The position numbers were made by a program, and so were the translations under genes. A stretch of 64,000 bases of DNA from Thermoanaerobaculia bacterium (GTDB taxonomy: Bacteria; Acidobacteriota; Thermoanaerobaculia; Multivoradales; JAHEKO01): positions 18,738 through 82,737 of the forward strand of contig CALZIK010000071.1 in NCBI GenBank assembly GCA_945787635.1, given 5' to 3'. Below, one piece after another: positions 25,651-33,415 of the stretch. The notes below the pieces were generated by a model. That model did not search any database. It was not told the DNA's origin and saw nothing but the letters and a program-made list of their open reading frames with translations. How positions within the stretch are numbered: position 1 is the stretch's first letter; each line of letters starts with the position of its first letter.

Positions 25651-26247
25651 CTACTGCGTCACAGGGGCCGGTGGGTCCGCCTGCGCCGAAAGGTCGTATC
25701 CCAGCCACAGGAACGCCACCGGGCGCCCGCCGTCCCCCTGAATCGGGCCCGCAAGCTCGATTTCGCCACTGCCACCGAAGTTTCGAACCTCGATGCCAGT
25801 GGTGCCCCTGGCCCAGTCGCCGCGTTCGTCGATTCTGCCCGTGGCGGCTAGCTTCTCGTCGCTCGAGGCGAGCACCAGACCCGTGGGGGTCAAGATATGC
25901 ACGAAGGTAACGTTGGTGTCTTCGAGCAGGTTGCTCTTGGCCCGGCTGACATAGTTGCCCCAGCGGGAGGCGACCGCTGACCGAATACCGGCCTCGAAGG
26001 AGCGAAACACCGCCTTGGCCTCGCGCACTTCGTGCTCGCGCTCGCGCCGCGTGAAGTCCTCCTCGCGTCGCTCGGTCTGCCTCCTCTGCTGGTCCTCGGA
26101 CACCGCGACCCGGGTGCTGAATTCTTCCTCGAGCTGCGCGCGGTGGCGGTCGAGGCGGCTACCGGACCAGATCACGGTGCCGACGAGCAGCACCAGGAAC
26201 ACGACGACCGTGATCGTCTCCCACAAAACCCGCTCTGCCGTAGCCAT
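25651..26247 (-). CDS. Single-pass membrane protein with coiled coil and periplasmic sensor-like domain
   Basis: A 198-residue protein with a transmembrane helix at about 10-28, then a highly charged coiled coil (RQTERREEDFTRREREHEVREAKAVF, about 55-80). A small globular domain follows (NVTFVHILTPTGLVLASSDEKL to VAFLWLGYDLS). That domain resembles extracytoplasmic PAS/Cache-type sensors that lack an attached kinase or receptor. The start has CAGGAG eleven bases upstream. It is the third gene after argS and DUF3052. A short inverted repeat (26271-26285) lies between a possible -10 and the gene. No named family recognised. Confidence 0.7.
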   Translation of the reverse strand: MATAERVLWETITVVVFLVLLVGTVIWSGSRLDRHRAQLEEEFSTRVAVSEDQQRRQTERREEDFTRREREHEVREAKAVFRSFEAGIRSAVASRWGNYVSRAKSNLLEDTNVTFVHILTPTGLVLASSDEKLAATGRIDERGDWARGTTGIEVRNFGGSGEIELAGPIQGDGGRPVAFLWLGYDLSAQADPPAPVTQ

Positions 26248-26270
26248 TCGGACAAAAACTCCTGCAACGA

Positions 26271-26285
26271 TGCCGTGTTACGGCA
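26271..26285. repeat. Inverted repeat upstream of the sensor-like membrane gene (possible operator)
   Basis: Arms TGCCGT (26271-26276) and ACGGCA (26280-26285) are perfect, separated by three bases. They lie just downstream of a minus-strand -10-like hexamer TACACT (26287-26292) and 23 bases before the start codon of the gene at 25651-26247. The position fits a repressor site or a small leader hairpin. No binding protein can be named. Confidence 0.35.
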
Positions 26286-26309
26286 CAGTGTACCATCGTG
26301 CGACGACGA

Positions 26310-26723
26310 CTATCGATCGGCGAGCCGAAAGACGAAGCGCAGCCCCGAGTACACCTCGCTGATCGCGCAGACCTTGTTGTCGACCAGGCCCGCTTCGAGG
26401 CCGGCCTTCTGCACGACCGCGAAATCGACGTCGGTGGCGACGCCGGAGCTTTTCTTCGGCCAGGCGACCCACAGGCCGCCGCTCTTGTCGAGCCGGGCGA
26501 CGAGGCGGGGGAGGCGCCGCAGGAGGTCAGAGGCGTCCCTGGGGAAAAAGAGCAAAATGTCGGCCCGGCCGCGCAATCGGGGGTTCAACCGGACGCCCTG
26601 GGGGAGGGCGCCGAGCCATCGCTCGAGCCCGGCGGGAGCGGAGACCGGAACCACCCGGAGGCCCGGCTTGATGCCGAGCTTCTTGGGCAGTGGAGTCGCG
26701 GAATAGCCGGCGGTGCTGGCCAT
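26310..26723 (-). CDS. DUF3052 family protein
   Basis: A 137-residue soluble protein of unknown function. The pattern AGYSATPLPKKLGIKPGLRV at the N-terminus and WVAWPKKSSGVATDVDF, with GLVDNKVCAISEVYSGLRFVFR at the end, matches the DUF3052 family. That family is common in Actinobacteria and Acidobacteria and is found as a small stand-alone protein. It lies 23 bases after argS on the same strand and probably shares its transcript. The family has no established biochemical role. Confidence 0.85.
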   Translation of the reverse strand: MASTAGYSATPLPKKLGIKPGLRVVPVSAPAGLERWLGALPQGVRLNPRLRGRADILLFFPRDASDLLRRLPRLVARLDKSGGLWVAWPKKSSGVATDVDFAVVQKAGLEAGLVDNKVCAISEVYSGLRFVFRLADR

Positions 26724-26746
26724 GGGGTGCGAACGTCGAGAGTCCC

Positions 26747-28666
26747 CTACATCCGCTCCGGGACGGGTAGCCCCATGATCTCGCAGAGTGTGCGCAGAGC
26801 CTTGGAAAAGGCCTGAGTCGCGGCCAGGCGGGTCGCCCGCCGGTCGGGGTCCGGCTCCTGGAGAATCGGATGGCGATGGTAGAGGGCGTTGAACTTTTGC
26901 GCCAGGTCGAGGGCGAAGCGTGCGATCTGCGAGAGCTCGAGAGATTCGGCGGCGACCTCGATCCGGTCGCGAACCTCCGCGGTCTGATAGATCAGCTCCC
27001 AGAGATCGTCGTCCCAGAGCTCGGCTGGAATCTCTGCCGCGGTCTGGGGCGAGACTTCGCTGTCGAGGCCCTCCTCGGAGAGCCGCCGGCAGATGTTGGC
27101 CGCTCGGACCAGCGAGTACTGGAGGTAGGGTCCGGAGTCGCCCTCGAAGCTCAGGGCTTCGTCAAAGTCGAAGGCGATGACCCTGTTCGTCGTGGTCTTG
27201 ACCATGAAGAAGCGTAGCGCCGCCCGAGCGATGAGTCGCGCCCGCTCTTCCAGCTCCTGGCTTTCCAGCTCGGCGTCGCGGGCCGCGATCTCGTCGCGGC
27301 TCTTGGCTTCGAGCTGGTCCAAGAGGTCGTCGGCTTTGACCCCGATACCCTTGCGACCCGACATCTCGAGTCGCTTGCCGTCGTCGGTCGCCCCGCCTTG
27401 GCCGAGCTGGTCAGCGGCGGCGGGAGAGAGAGCGACCATCTCGTAGGCGAAGTGGATGGAGCGGGCGGCTTCTTCGGTGTGATTCAGACGTTCCAGCCCG
27501 GCTCGTACGACCTTCTGGAGATAGGCCTGGCGCGTGTCGATCACGTTGATCACGCGGGCGGCCCGGCCGAAATCGGGGTGGTCGTCGACGCCGTCGAGAA
27601 CCGATTCCCAGACTTTCTCTTCGTTCCAGTACCGGTACCTGAAGTCCATGTCGAGCAGGCCGAACTTCCACAACTGGTACGCGATGTCCTTGCCCACGTA
27701 GGTTACCGTTCCGTCCGAGCGCACGATGACCTTGTCGGGATCCTCGAGGCCCGCGAACTCGGAGCTCTCGGCGAGCGGCATGACCCAGCAGCCGGCGTTC
27801 TTGCCGTCGGTTTCGAGGCGGATGGCGCCCGCTTGCCTCAGGCTTTCGAATGCCTGGCTAAAGAACTCGAGGCCGAGAATGGCGCTCTCCCGGGTCAGTA
27901 GATCGTAGTCGACTCCGAGCCGGCGCATCGTCTTGAGGTGACGCGAGACGATCCGGCGGGCGATCAGCCGGCCCAGATCCGCGCGGAGCCCGTTGCCGGC
28001 TTCGAGCTCGTGGAGGGTCTTGCGGCGAAACTCCTGACGCGCGGGGTCGTCTTCGTACCAGCGGCCCACCTCCGCGTACAGATCCCAGCAGGTGTAGTCG
28101 AAGGGCTCGGGGAGCGCGCTGACCGTGGCCAGGTCCATACCCCTGAGGTCGGCGAACCCGACCACCACATCGGCCAGCTGGACGCCGGTATCGTCGATGT
28201 AGTTCTGAATCTCGACGCGGTGGCCGAGAGCACGCAGGGAACGCACCAACACGTCGCCGAGGACCGCGTTTCTCAGGTGACCGATGTGCGCTGCCTTGTT
28301 GGGATTGATGTTGGTGTGCTCGACGATGATCTTTTCGCCCTCGGCGGAGGTAGTCTCGATCGGCGACTCGCGAAGCAAGGCGGCGGCGAAGGTGCTGCGA
28401 TCGAGATAGAAGTTGAGAAACCCTGGCCCTTCTATTCGAACCTCACGAACGCCCACCGGCAGCTCGAGACCGGCGGCGATCTCTTCGCCGATCTGGCGCG
28501 GGTTCTTTTTGACCTCCCGAGCCAGCTGCAAGGCTCCCGGGAAGGCCAGGTCGCCCAGCTCCCGGCGTGGCGGAACTTCGGGTCGCGCCGTATGCGAAAC
28601 GCCATACAGTGCCTCGATCCGGGCCTGAATGCGCTCCGCCAGAGAGTCTCGAAGAGCCGTCAACAT
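26747..28666 (-). CDS. argS: Arginyl-tRNA synthetase
   Basis: Class I aminoacyl-tRNA synthetase charging tRNA-Arg, 639 residues. The N-terminal Add-1 domain recognises the D-loop (residues 1-100). HIGH occurs as HIGH at 127-130 (NKAAHIGHLRNAVLGD). The second signature appears as MSGRKGIGVKADDLL, where MSGRKG takes the place of KMSKS, as is usual for ArgRS. The C-terminal DALR anticodon-binding domain ends the protein. The start ATG is preceded ten bases upstream by TACACT, and no Shine-Dalgarno sequence is visible. Confidence 0.97.
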   Translation of the reverse strand: MLTALRDSLAERIQARIEALYGVSHTARPEVPPRRELGDLAFPGALQLAREVKKNPRQIGEEIAAGLELPVGVREVRIEGPGFLNFYLDRSTFAAALLRESPIETTSAEGEKIIVEHTNINPNKAAHIGHLRNAVLGDVLVRSLRALGHRVEIQNYIDDTGVQLADVVVGFADLRGMDLATVSALPEPFDYTCWDLYAEVGRWYEDDPARQEFRRKTLHELEAGNGLRADLGRLIARRIVSRHLKTMRRLGVDYDLLTRESAILGLEFFSQAFESLRQAGAIRLETDGKNAGCWVMPLAESSEFAGLEDPDKVIVRSDGTVTYVGKDIAYQLWKFGLLDMDFRYRYWNEEKVWESVLDGVDDHPDFGRAARVINVIDTRQAYLQKVVRAGLERLNHTEEAARSIHFAYEMVALSPAAADQLGQGGATDDGKRLEMSGRKGIGVKADDLLDQLEAKSRDEIAARDAELESQELEERARLIARAALRFFMVKTTTNRVIAFDFDEALSFEGDSGPYLQYSLVRAANICRRLSEEGLDSEVSPQTAAEIPAELWDDDLWELIYQTAEVRDRIEVAAESLELSQIARFALDLAQKFNALYHRHPILQEPDPDRRATRLAATQAFSKALRTLCEIMGLPVPERM

Positions 28667-28676
28667 GGCGGCGGGG

Positions 28677-28682
28677 AGTGTA
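28677..28682 (-). promoter_or_regulatory. Possible -10 element of a near-leaderless argS transcript
   Basis: On the minus strand TACACT is followed by ten GC-rich bases (CCCCGCCGCC) and then the argS ATG. The start of transcription expected about seven bases past the hexamer falls within three or four bases of the start codon. There is no Shine-Dalgarno sequence. No -35 is recognisable, so this rests on position and on its recurrence at other genes in the window. Confidence 0.35.
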
Positions 28683-28714
28683 CCTCATGGGTGTGAGCCA
28701 CCGGCCCGGATAGC

Positions 28715-28723
28715 TGATATGAT
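28715..28723 (+). promoter_or_regulatory. Extended -10 promoter element for the macro-domain gene
   Basis: TGATATGAT combines an upstream TG with the hexamer TATGAT, five of six matches to the sigma-70 consensus. It lies 30 bases before the ATG at 28754, and a Shine-Dalgarno-like AAGGA is at 28739-28743. No -35 match is visible at the expected distance. It sits in the 87-base divergent gap between argS and the macro gene. Confidence 0.45.
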
Positions 28724-28753
28724 TGGCGGCTCGTAGCCAAGGAACTTAGGCCG

Positions 28754-29296
28754 ATGGGAAAGAACCACGTCAAAATACAGCTGAACGGTACCCAGCTCGA
28801 GCTGCTCGAGGGCGACATCACCGAACTCGATGTCGATGCGGTTGTAAATCCCGCAAACGAAGATCTCAAGCTCGGAGCGGGGGTGGCCGGCGCCATTCTC
28901 AAGAAGGGCGGGCGGTCGATCCAGAAAGAGTGCAATCGCATCGGCGGAACGTCGGTGGGAACCGCGGTCATCACCGGCGCCGGCGCCCTCGATGCCAAAC
29001 ACGTCATTCACGCGGTTGGCCCGAAAATGGGCGACGGCGACGAGGATCGCAAGCTGTCGTCTGCGGTGCGCTCGGCCCTGGCCCTGGCGGATCGCCACGG
29101 GCTGAAGTCGATCGCGGTGCCCGCCATCTCAACCGGTGTCTTCGGTGTCCCCATCGATCGGTGTGCTCGGGTGACCCTGACCGAGATTCACCGCTACCTT
29201 CAGGGTGGCACAAAGCTCGACCGGGTGGTGGTTTGCCTGTTCGACTCCGAGGTCTTCGGTACTTTCCGCAAAGAGCTGCGGCGCGGCTTCCGTTAG
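28754..29296 (+). CDS. Macro-domain protein (ADP-ribose binding or hydrolysing)
   Basis: A 180-residue single-domain macro protein, similar in size to YmdB/Af1521-type members. The ligand-binding loops are seen as VDAVVNPANEDLKLGAGVAGAI (residues about 26-47) and the phosphate loop VPAISTGVFGVPIDRCA. Macro domains bind ADP-ribose and its derivatives; many remove ADP-ribose from proteins or deacetylate O-acetyl-ADP-ribose. The substrate here is not determinable. It is divergent from argS and convergent with gpmI, so it is probably monocistronic. Confidence 0.9.
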   Translation: MGKNHVKIQLNGTQLELLEGDITELDVDAVVNPANEDLKLGAGVAGAILKKGGRSIQKECNRIGGTSVGTAVITGAGALDAKHVIHAVGPKMGDGDEDRKLSSAVRSALALADRHGLKSIAVPAISTGVFGVPIDRCARVTLTEIHRYLQGGTKLDRVVVCLFDSEVFGTFRKELRRGFR

Positions 29297-29324
29297 GGCC
29301 GGCGGTCGGCCTCCGAGCTGTCGA

Positions 29325-30962
29325 CTACCGAAGCAGTGACCTGCCGGTCATCGCTTCCGGCTGATCGAGCCCCATCAACTCGAGAATCGTCGGGAAGACG
29401 TCGGCAAGACGGCCGGCGCTTCGCAAGCTGGGCGACGGCCGGTCCGGGCTCCCACTGGCCGCGTCGCGCAGCGCCGGATCGACGACGATGCATTCCACGT
29501 CGTAGGTCGTGTGAGCGGTATGGGGAGCTTCGGTCTCGGGATCCCACATCTGCTCCGAGTTACCGTGATCGGCGGTCACGATGAGCTTGCCGCCCCGCTC
29601 GAGCGCGGCTTCGGTGATCTCCCTCACGCATCCGTCGACGACCTCAGCGGCTCGGATCGCGGCCTCCAACTTTCCGGTGTGACCCACCATATCCGTGTTC
29701 GCGAAATTGACCAGGATGAAATCTTCGCCGTCGTCGGCTCGGATTCGCTCGAGCACCATCCGGCAAACCTCGGCGGCGCTCATCTCCGGCTGGAGATCGT
29801 AGGTAACGACTCGGGGAGACTGCGCCGTACCGCGACGCTCTCCGGGGAAGGGCTCGTCGCGGTAGTCGTTGAAAAAAAACGTGACGTGTGGCGCCTTCTC
29901 GGTCTCGGCGCAGCGAAACTGCGTGAGCCCCCGATCGGCCAGGTGGGCGCCGGCGATCGACGCCATCTTCGGCGGCTTGGGGAAGGCGATCTCGACCAGG
30001 TTCTCGAGGCCCTGCTCGTAGGAGGTCATCGTGACGTAGCGCAGCTCGAGACGGTCGCCGCGATCGAAGCCCCGCTCTCCGGTGTCGGGCGACGGGGCGA
30101 CATGACCCAGAAACGGGTCCATGACGAAGGCTCGCGTGATCTCTCGGGGGCGGTCGCCGCGATAGTTGTAGAAGACCACGGTATCGCCGTCGTCGATTCG
30201 CGAGGCCGATGGATCCGCGCCGATCGTTCGCGGGGAAACGAATTCATCACCCTGCAGGCCGGGTTTGATGGGATGGTCGTAGTAGTCCTGCATCGCCGAG
30301 GCGGCGTCTTGAAAATGGGGCGGCGGGTCGCCGCGGCCGGTCAGACAATCGTACGCAGCGGCCACCCTTTCCCAGCGGTTGTCCCGGTCCATGGCCCAGT
30401 AGCGGCCGCAGATCGACGCGACCCGGCCGACGCCCAGGTCGCGACAGGTTTCTTCGACCCGGCGGACGTAGCCGAGTCCGGTGAACGGTCCGGTGTCCCG
30501 GCCGTCGGTGAAGAGGTGGATCCAGACGAGCTCCTGATCGCGGCGCTTGGCGAGCTCGAGCAGGGCATAGAGGTGGTCGAGGAGGGCGTGAACCCCCGCG
30601 TCCGAGGCGAGCCCCATCAAATGCAGCGCAGAGCCGCCCTCGCGAGCCGCGTCGACGGCGCCGGTCAGAACCGGGTTCTCGAAGAACCCGCCCTCCCGGA
30701 TCGCCTTGGTGATTCGCACCGACTCCTGGTTGACGATGCGCCCTGCGCCGAGATTCTGATGCCCGACTTCGCTGTTGCCCATGGTGCCCTCGGGGAGGCC
30801 GACGTCCTCGCCGCTGGTCCGGATCAGCGTCCAGGGGTAGTCGCGCAGCAGCCCATCGCAGAAAGGTGTCGAGGCCAGCTTGATGGCGTTGAAGGCATCG
30901 TGCTCGGGATGGGGGTTGCGTCCCCAGCCGTCGCGGACGATCAGGATCACCGGCTTGGTCAC
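29325..30962 (-). CDS. gpmI: 2,3-bisphosphoglycerate-independent phosphoglycerate mutase GpmI
   Basis: Interconverts 3- and 2-phosphoglycerate in glycolysis, using two metal ions and a phosphoserine intermediate. The 545 residues are slightly longer than the usual 510-515. The N-terminus has the metal-binding Asp in LIVRDGWGRN. The nucleophile is Ser64 in MGNSEVGHQNLGAGR. LFTDGRDT, CGRYWAMDRD and, near the C-terminus, VTADHGNSEQM and the HTAHTT metal-binding motif follow. It is the last gene of a trmJ-aldolase-hypothetical-gpmI operon and overlaps the preceding gene by four bases. Confidence 0.95.
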   Translation of the reverse strand: MTKPVILIVRDGWGRNPHPEHDAFNAIKLASTPFCDGLLRDYPWTLIRTSGEDVGLPEGTMGNSEVGHQNLGAGRIVNQESVRITKAIREGGFFENPVLTGAVDAAREGGSALHLMGLASDAGVHALLDHLYALLELAKRRDQELVWIHLFTDGRDTGPFTGLGYVRRVEETCRDLGVGRVASICGRYWAMDRDNRWERVAAAYDCLTGRGDPPPHFQDAASAMQDYYDHPIKPGLQGDEFVSPRTIGADPSASRIDDGDTVVFYNYRGDRPREITRAFVMDPFLGHVAPSPDTGERGFDRGDRLELRYVTMTSYEQGLENLVEIAFPKPPKMASIAGAHLADRGLTQFRCAETEKAPHVTFFFNDYRDEPFPGERRGTAQSPRVVTYDLQPEMSAAEVCRMVLERIRADDGEDFILVNFANTDMVGHTGKLEAAIRAAEVVDGCVREITEAALERGGKLIVTADHGNSEQMWDPETEAPHTAHTTYDVECIVVDPALRDAASGSPDRPSPSLRSAGRLADVFPTILELMGLDQPEAMTGRSLLR

Positions 30963-31387
30963 GAGACCAGGTAGGCGTTGGCCCGGATCTGGATCCGCGC
31001 CCTGGGAGCGAAGCCACTGCCCGAGACCTCGAACGCGGTGGAGGAGCCCAGTATCGGCAGAACGATCCAGCCGTCGAACGTGCCGCCGGCATTGTAGGGA
31101 GGCACCACCGGCTCGATCTCGGCGAGCTTGATCCAGTGGCTCTCCTCCTCGTCGAGGCTGCAGCTCAGCTCGACGTACGCGTGATCGAGGTCGATCGCCC
31201 GATTCGCCGACGGGTGCCAGAGGGAGAATACGAAGCGAACTTCGTCGAAGCCAATTGTCTTGAGCCGGTCCTTGCCGTCGGCAGACAGGCTGAACGAGAA
31301 TCTGCCCGAGCTGTCGGTGGCGAAGATCTCAGGAGTCGGATCGAACCGGAACTGAGCCGGCTCCAGCTTGCCGTTGGAGAGCTTCAC
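30959..31387 (-). CDS. Conserved-looking hypothetical protein between KDPG aldolase and gpmI
   Basis: A 142-residue soluble protein with no recognised family. It overlaps both neighbours by four bases (start within the aldolase end, stop within the gpmI start), so it is translated as part of the operon. The composition is beta-rich (FRFDPTPEIFATDSSGRFSFSLSADGKDRL, FDGWIVLPILGSSTAFEVSGSGFAPRARIQIRANAYLV, broken by loops), consistent with a beta-sandwich. There is no signal peptide or membrane segment. Placement between two enzymes of central carbon metabolism suggests a carbohydrate-related role, which is only inference. Confidence 0.75.
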   Translation of the reverse strand: MKLSNGKLEPAQFRFDPTPEIFATDSSGRFSFSLSADGKDRLKTIGFDEVRFVFSLWHPSANRAIDLDHAYVELSCSLDEEESHWIKLAEIEPVVPPYNAGGTFDGWIVLPILGSSTAFEVSGSGFAPRARIQIRANAYLVS

Positions 31388-32052
31388 GATCGAGCGGCTT
31401 TGATGGCGTCTGCGATTCGCAGCCGGGTCGAGTCGGCGTCCGAACCGAGCAGCTGCGCTCCCAGGCCGAAAGCGACCGCTCCCGCATCGCGATAGGCGGG
31501 AATCTCGCCGGGGCCGAAGCCGCCGGCGGCTAGAATCGGAATGTCCGGCAACGGCTGGCGGATTGTGGCCAGGTAGGCGGCGCCTCCAACCGGCGGCAGA
31601 GGGTAGGCCTTGACCAGGTCCGCGCCGAGCCCGGCCGCGGTCACGATCTCCGATGGCGTCAAGGCTCCGATCACCAGGAAAACACCCGCCTCACGGGCGA
31701 CCTCGGCCACCTCGGGAGCCACATTGGGAGTGATCAGGAACTCGGCGCCGGCGGCGAGGGCCTGGCGGGCGCGGTCGGCGTTCGTAACTGTGCCCATGCC
31801 GAGCCACGGAGGTCCCTCGCCGGCCCGCTCAGCGACCAGCGACCGCACCACCTCGAGTGCACCCGGCACCGTAAAGGTGATCTCGATGAGCTCGACGCCG
31901 CCTTCTCGAAACGCTCGGGCCTGCCGAAACGCCTCGTCGGTGCTCTCGGTTCGAACGACGCCGAAAAGAGGTGCCGACGCCACGCTCTGCGCGACGCCGC
32001 TGCGAAGGTCACGCCGTGACAGGGGAGCTCGAATCGGGCTTGCCGTCGTCAT
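31384..32052 (-). CDS. KHG/KDPG aldolase (2-keto-3-deoxy-6-phosphogluconate aldolase family)
   Basis: Class I aldolase cleaving 2-keto-3-deoxy-6-phosphogluconate to pyruvate and glyceraldehyde 3-phosphate, the last step of Entner-Doudoroff-type routes. The 222-residue product has Glu57 in ELIEITFTVPGA, the GMGTVTNADRARQALAAG element and the Schiff-base Lys148 in ADLVKAYP. LAAGGFG, the phosphate-binding loop, follows. Position in an operon with gpmI fits lower glycolysis. No edd gene is seen, so a related 2-keto-3-deoxy sugar acid substrate is possible. Confidence 0.88.
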   Translation of the reverse strand: MTTASPIRAPLSRRDLRSGVAQSVASAPLFGVVRTESTDEAFRQARAFREGGVELIEITFTVPGALEVVRSLVAERAGEGPPWLGMGTVTNADRARQALAAGAEFLITPNVAPEVAEVAREAGVFLVIGALTPSEIVTAAGLGADLVKAYPLPPVGGAAYLATIRQPLPDIPILAAGGFGPGEIPAYRDAGAVAFGLGAQLLGSDADSTRLRIADAIKAARS

Positions 32053-32068
32053 CGGGTGGCAGATCGTA

Positions 32069-32848
32069 TCACGCGCCCGAGGATTCCCCGGACGGCGAAT
32101 CGTCGGTTGGAAGCGCCCCTCGTCGCTCGCCCACGGCGTGCTCGAGCCGCCGGCACAAGCCCCGCAGAATCGCCACTTCGCGCTGCGTCAGGCGCGCCCG
32201 GCCGGCGAGCCGTCGGAGGTCTCGCACGACCCCTTCGTAGGTGGAGTCTCTGGCGAATCCGACCGTTCGCAGCGCCGAGTCGACGTGATCGAAGAGCCCC
32301 GCGACCTCGCCGCCGGTCGCCTCCGGTGAGGCTAGCTCAGCTGGACCGGCGGGATCCACGTTACGTCGGCGCGCGGCGAAGAGCTCGTGCGCGACGATCA
32401 GGACGGCCTGCGCCAGGTTGAGCGTCGGCTGCTTCGAAGCCGTGGGAATACGGACGATCGTGCCGCAGAGCGACAGCTCCTCGATGGTGAGCCCCGAGCG
32501 CTCCGGTCCGAACACCAGGGCCGTCCGGGTCGAGCAACGGCGGGAGAAGAGATCCGCCAGCTGCCGAGGCTCGATCACCGGAGTGCGCGTCGATCGCTCG
32601 CGGTGCGAGCTGGTTCCGACCACTAGCTGATAGGGAGCGATCGCCTCCGCCACCGAGGCCCGGCGCTCGGCGGTTTCGAGAATCTCTCGAGCTCCCACGG
32701 CACGCGCGAGGGCTCGCTGGCCGATCGCGACCGCCGGTTCGACCAGCACCAGACGTTCGAGGCCCATGTTGGCCATCGCTCTCGCCACTGCGCCCACGTT
32801 GCCCTCCTCGCTGGGGCGCACCAAAATCACTGCCGGCGTCTCCTCCAT
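32069..32848 (-). CDS. trmJ: tRNA 2'-O-methyltransferase of the TrmJ/SpoU family
   Basis: SPOUT-superfamily RNA methyltransferase, 259 residues. The trefoil-knot signature is present: VILVRPSEEGNVGAVARAM at the N-terminus, LVFGPERSGLTIEELSLC, and RIPTASKQPTLNLAQAVLIVAHEL. The PTASKQPTLNL stretch and the helical C-terminal extension are characteristic of TrmJ, which methylates position 32 of tRNAs. RNA target is inferred from family. It is the first gene of a four-gene operon; the start ATG is nine bases after a -10-like TAGAGT, with no Shine-Dalgarno sequence. Confidence 0.85.
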   Translation of the reverse strand: MEETPAVILVRPSEEGNVGAVARAMANMGLERLVLVEPAVAIGQRALARAVGAREILETAERRASVAEAIAPYQLVVGTSSHRERSTRTPVIEPRQLADLFSRRCSTRTALVFGPERSGLTIEELSLCGTIVRIPTASKQPTLNLAQAVLIVAHELFAARRRNVDPAGPAELASPEATGGEVAGLFDHVDSALRTVGFARDSTYEGVVRDLRRLAGRARLTQREVAILRGLCRRLEHAVGERRGALPTDDSPSGESSGA

Positions 32849-32857
32849 CGATGGCGC

Positions 32858-32863
32858 ACTCTA
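32858..32863 (-). promoter_or_regulatory. Possible -10 element of a near-leaderless trmJ transcript
   Basis: The minus-strand hexamer TAGAGT is followed by GCGCCATCG and then the trmJ ATG. A start of transcription about seven bases downstream would be two or three bases before the start codon. No Shine-Dalgarno sequence or -35 is visible. The arrangement repeats that at argS, prmC and the cysteine desulfurase. Confidence 0.35.
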
Positions 32864-32934
32864 TCGCGCGGTCAGGGCTCTTCGGGGGCGTTGGCCGGCT
32901 TGATAGACTGTCGATCGGAGGCGCTACAAACCGC

Positions 32935-33243
32935 ATGATGACAGACAAAGCTCCGCGTTCGTATCTGATATTCACCGGCACGGGCCCGATTCTGGTGCTC
33001 TCCAGCTACCCCAAGCTCACCGACGGCCGGCTCATCGAGAAGCTCCGCTACAAGGGCATCGACAAGTTTCTCGCCTACGAAGTCGACCTTGCTGCCGTCA
33101 AAGAGCACTACGGCGTTTCGTTCGAGAACGTGATGGACAACCTGGACGGAGTCGAGGACATCCGGGTGCTGGACTTCAACGGCCATCAGATTATGGCGAA
33201 CTTTTCGCTTCAGGAACTCGGCGACCCCATCAAATTCGGTTAG
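32935..33243 (+). CDS. Small hypothetical protein
   Basis: I place the start at ATG 32935 because GGAGG lies at 32917-32921 (an ATG follows directly at 32938). The longer frame upstream lacks such a site. The 102-residue soluble protein (MMTDKAPRSYLIFTGTGPIL, with YPKLTDGRLIEKLRYKGIDKF and a C-terminal FNGHQIMANFSLQELGD) has a compact alpha/beta look and no signal or membrane segment. I recognise no family. Codon usage and frame are typical of the neighbours. It stands between trmJ (divergent) and maf (convergent), so it is probably monocistronic. Confidence 0.7.
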   Translation: MMTDKAPRSYLIFTGTGPILVLSSYPKLTDGRLIEKLRYKGIDKFLAYEVDLAAVKEHYGVSFENVMDNLDGVEDIRVLDFNGHQIMANFSLQELGDPIKFG

Positions 33244-33332
33244 GGTCGCGTCCCGCGCCCACATCTACGGCGTTGCAGGGTCGCCTTGTGTCTATGGACG
33301 CGGGCCGCGATCCTAATCGAAATTGATGTGTT

Positions 33333-33393
33333 GTAGCGGTCGACGCCTCTGTCGACCGAATCTGATAGTGGCGGTCGACGCCCCCGTCGACCG
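33333..33393. repeat. Doublet of REP-like palindromes (locus 1)
   Basis: Two tandem copies, 35 bases apart, each with perfect 8-bp arms CGGTCGAC and GTCGACCG. Copy 1 has arms at 33337-33344 and 33351-33358 (loop GCCTCT); copy 2 at 33372-33379 and 33386-33393 (loop GCCCCC). Each is preceded by a TAG/GTGG-type flank. They lie between two convergent genes, 93 bases after the small hypothetical gene and 22 bases after the end of maf. The same element, again as a doublet, occurs at 63798-63855. They could form hairpins in both transcripts and act as terminators or RNA-stability elements. Confidence 0.8.
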
Positions 33394-33415
33394 TCTTCCC
33401 TCCCGCCTGGTCTTG

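Noticed and set aside
29511..30974. A 487-residue open frame on the plus strand opposite gpmI.
   Set aside because: gpmI is unmistakable on the minus strand. The plus frame is its antisense shadow without domain signatures.
32904..32909. TAGACT upstream of the 102-residue gene as a promoter.
   Set aside because: It is 25 bases from the ATG and has no -35 match. In contrast to the near-leaderless cases it gives no positional support, so it was not listed.
33333..33393. The tandem palindromes considered as a CRISPR-like array.
   Set aside because: Only two units, each a palindrome of about 22 bases with 13-base gaps. There are no 25-40 base unique spacers and no cas genes.
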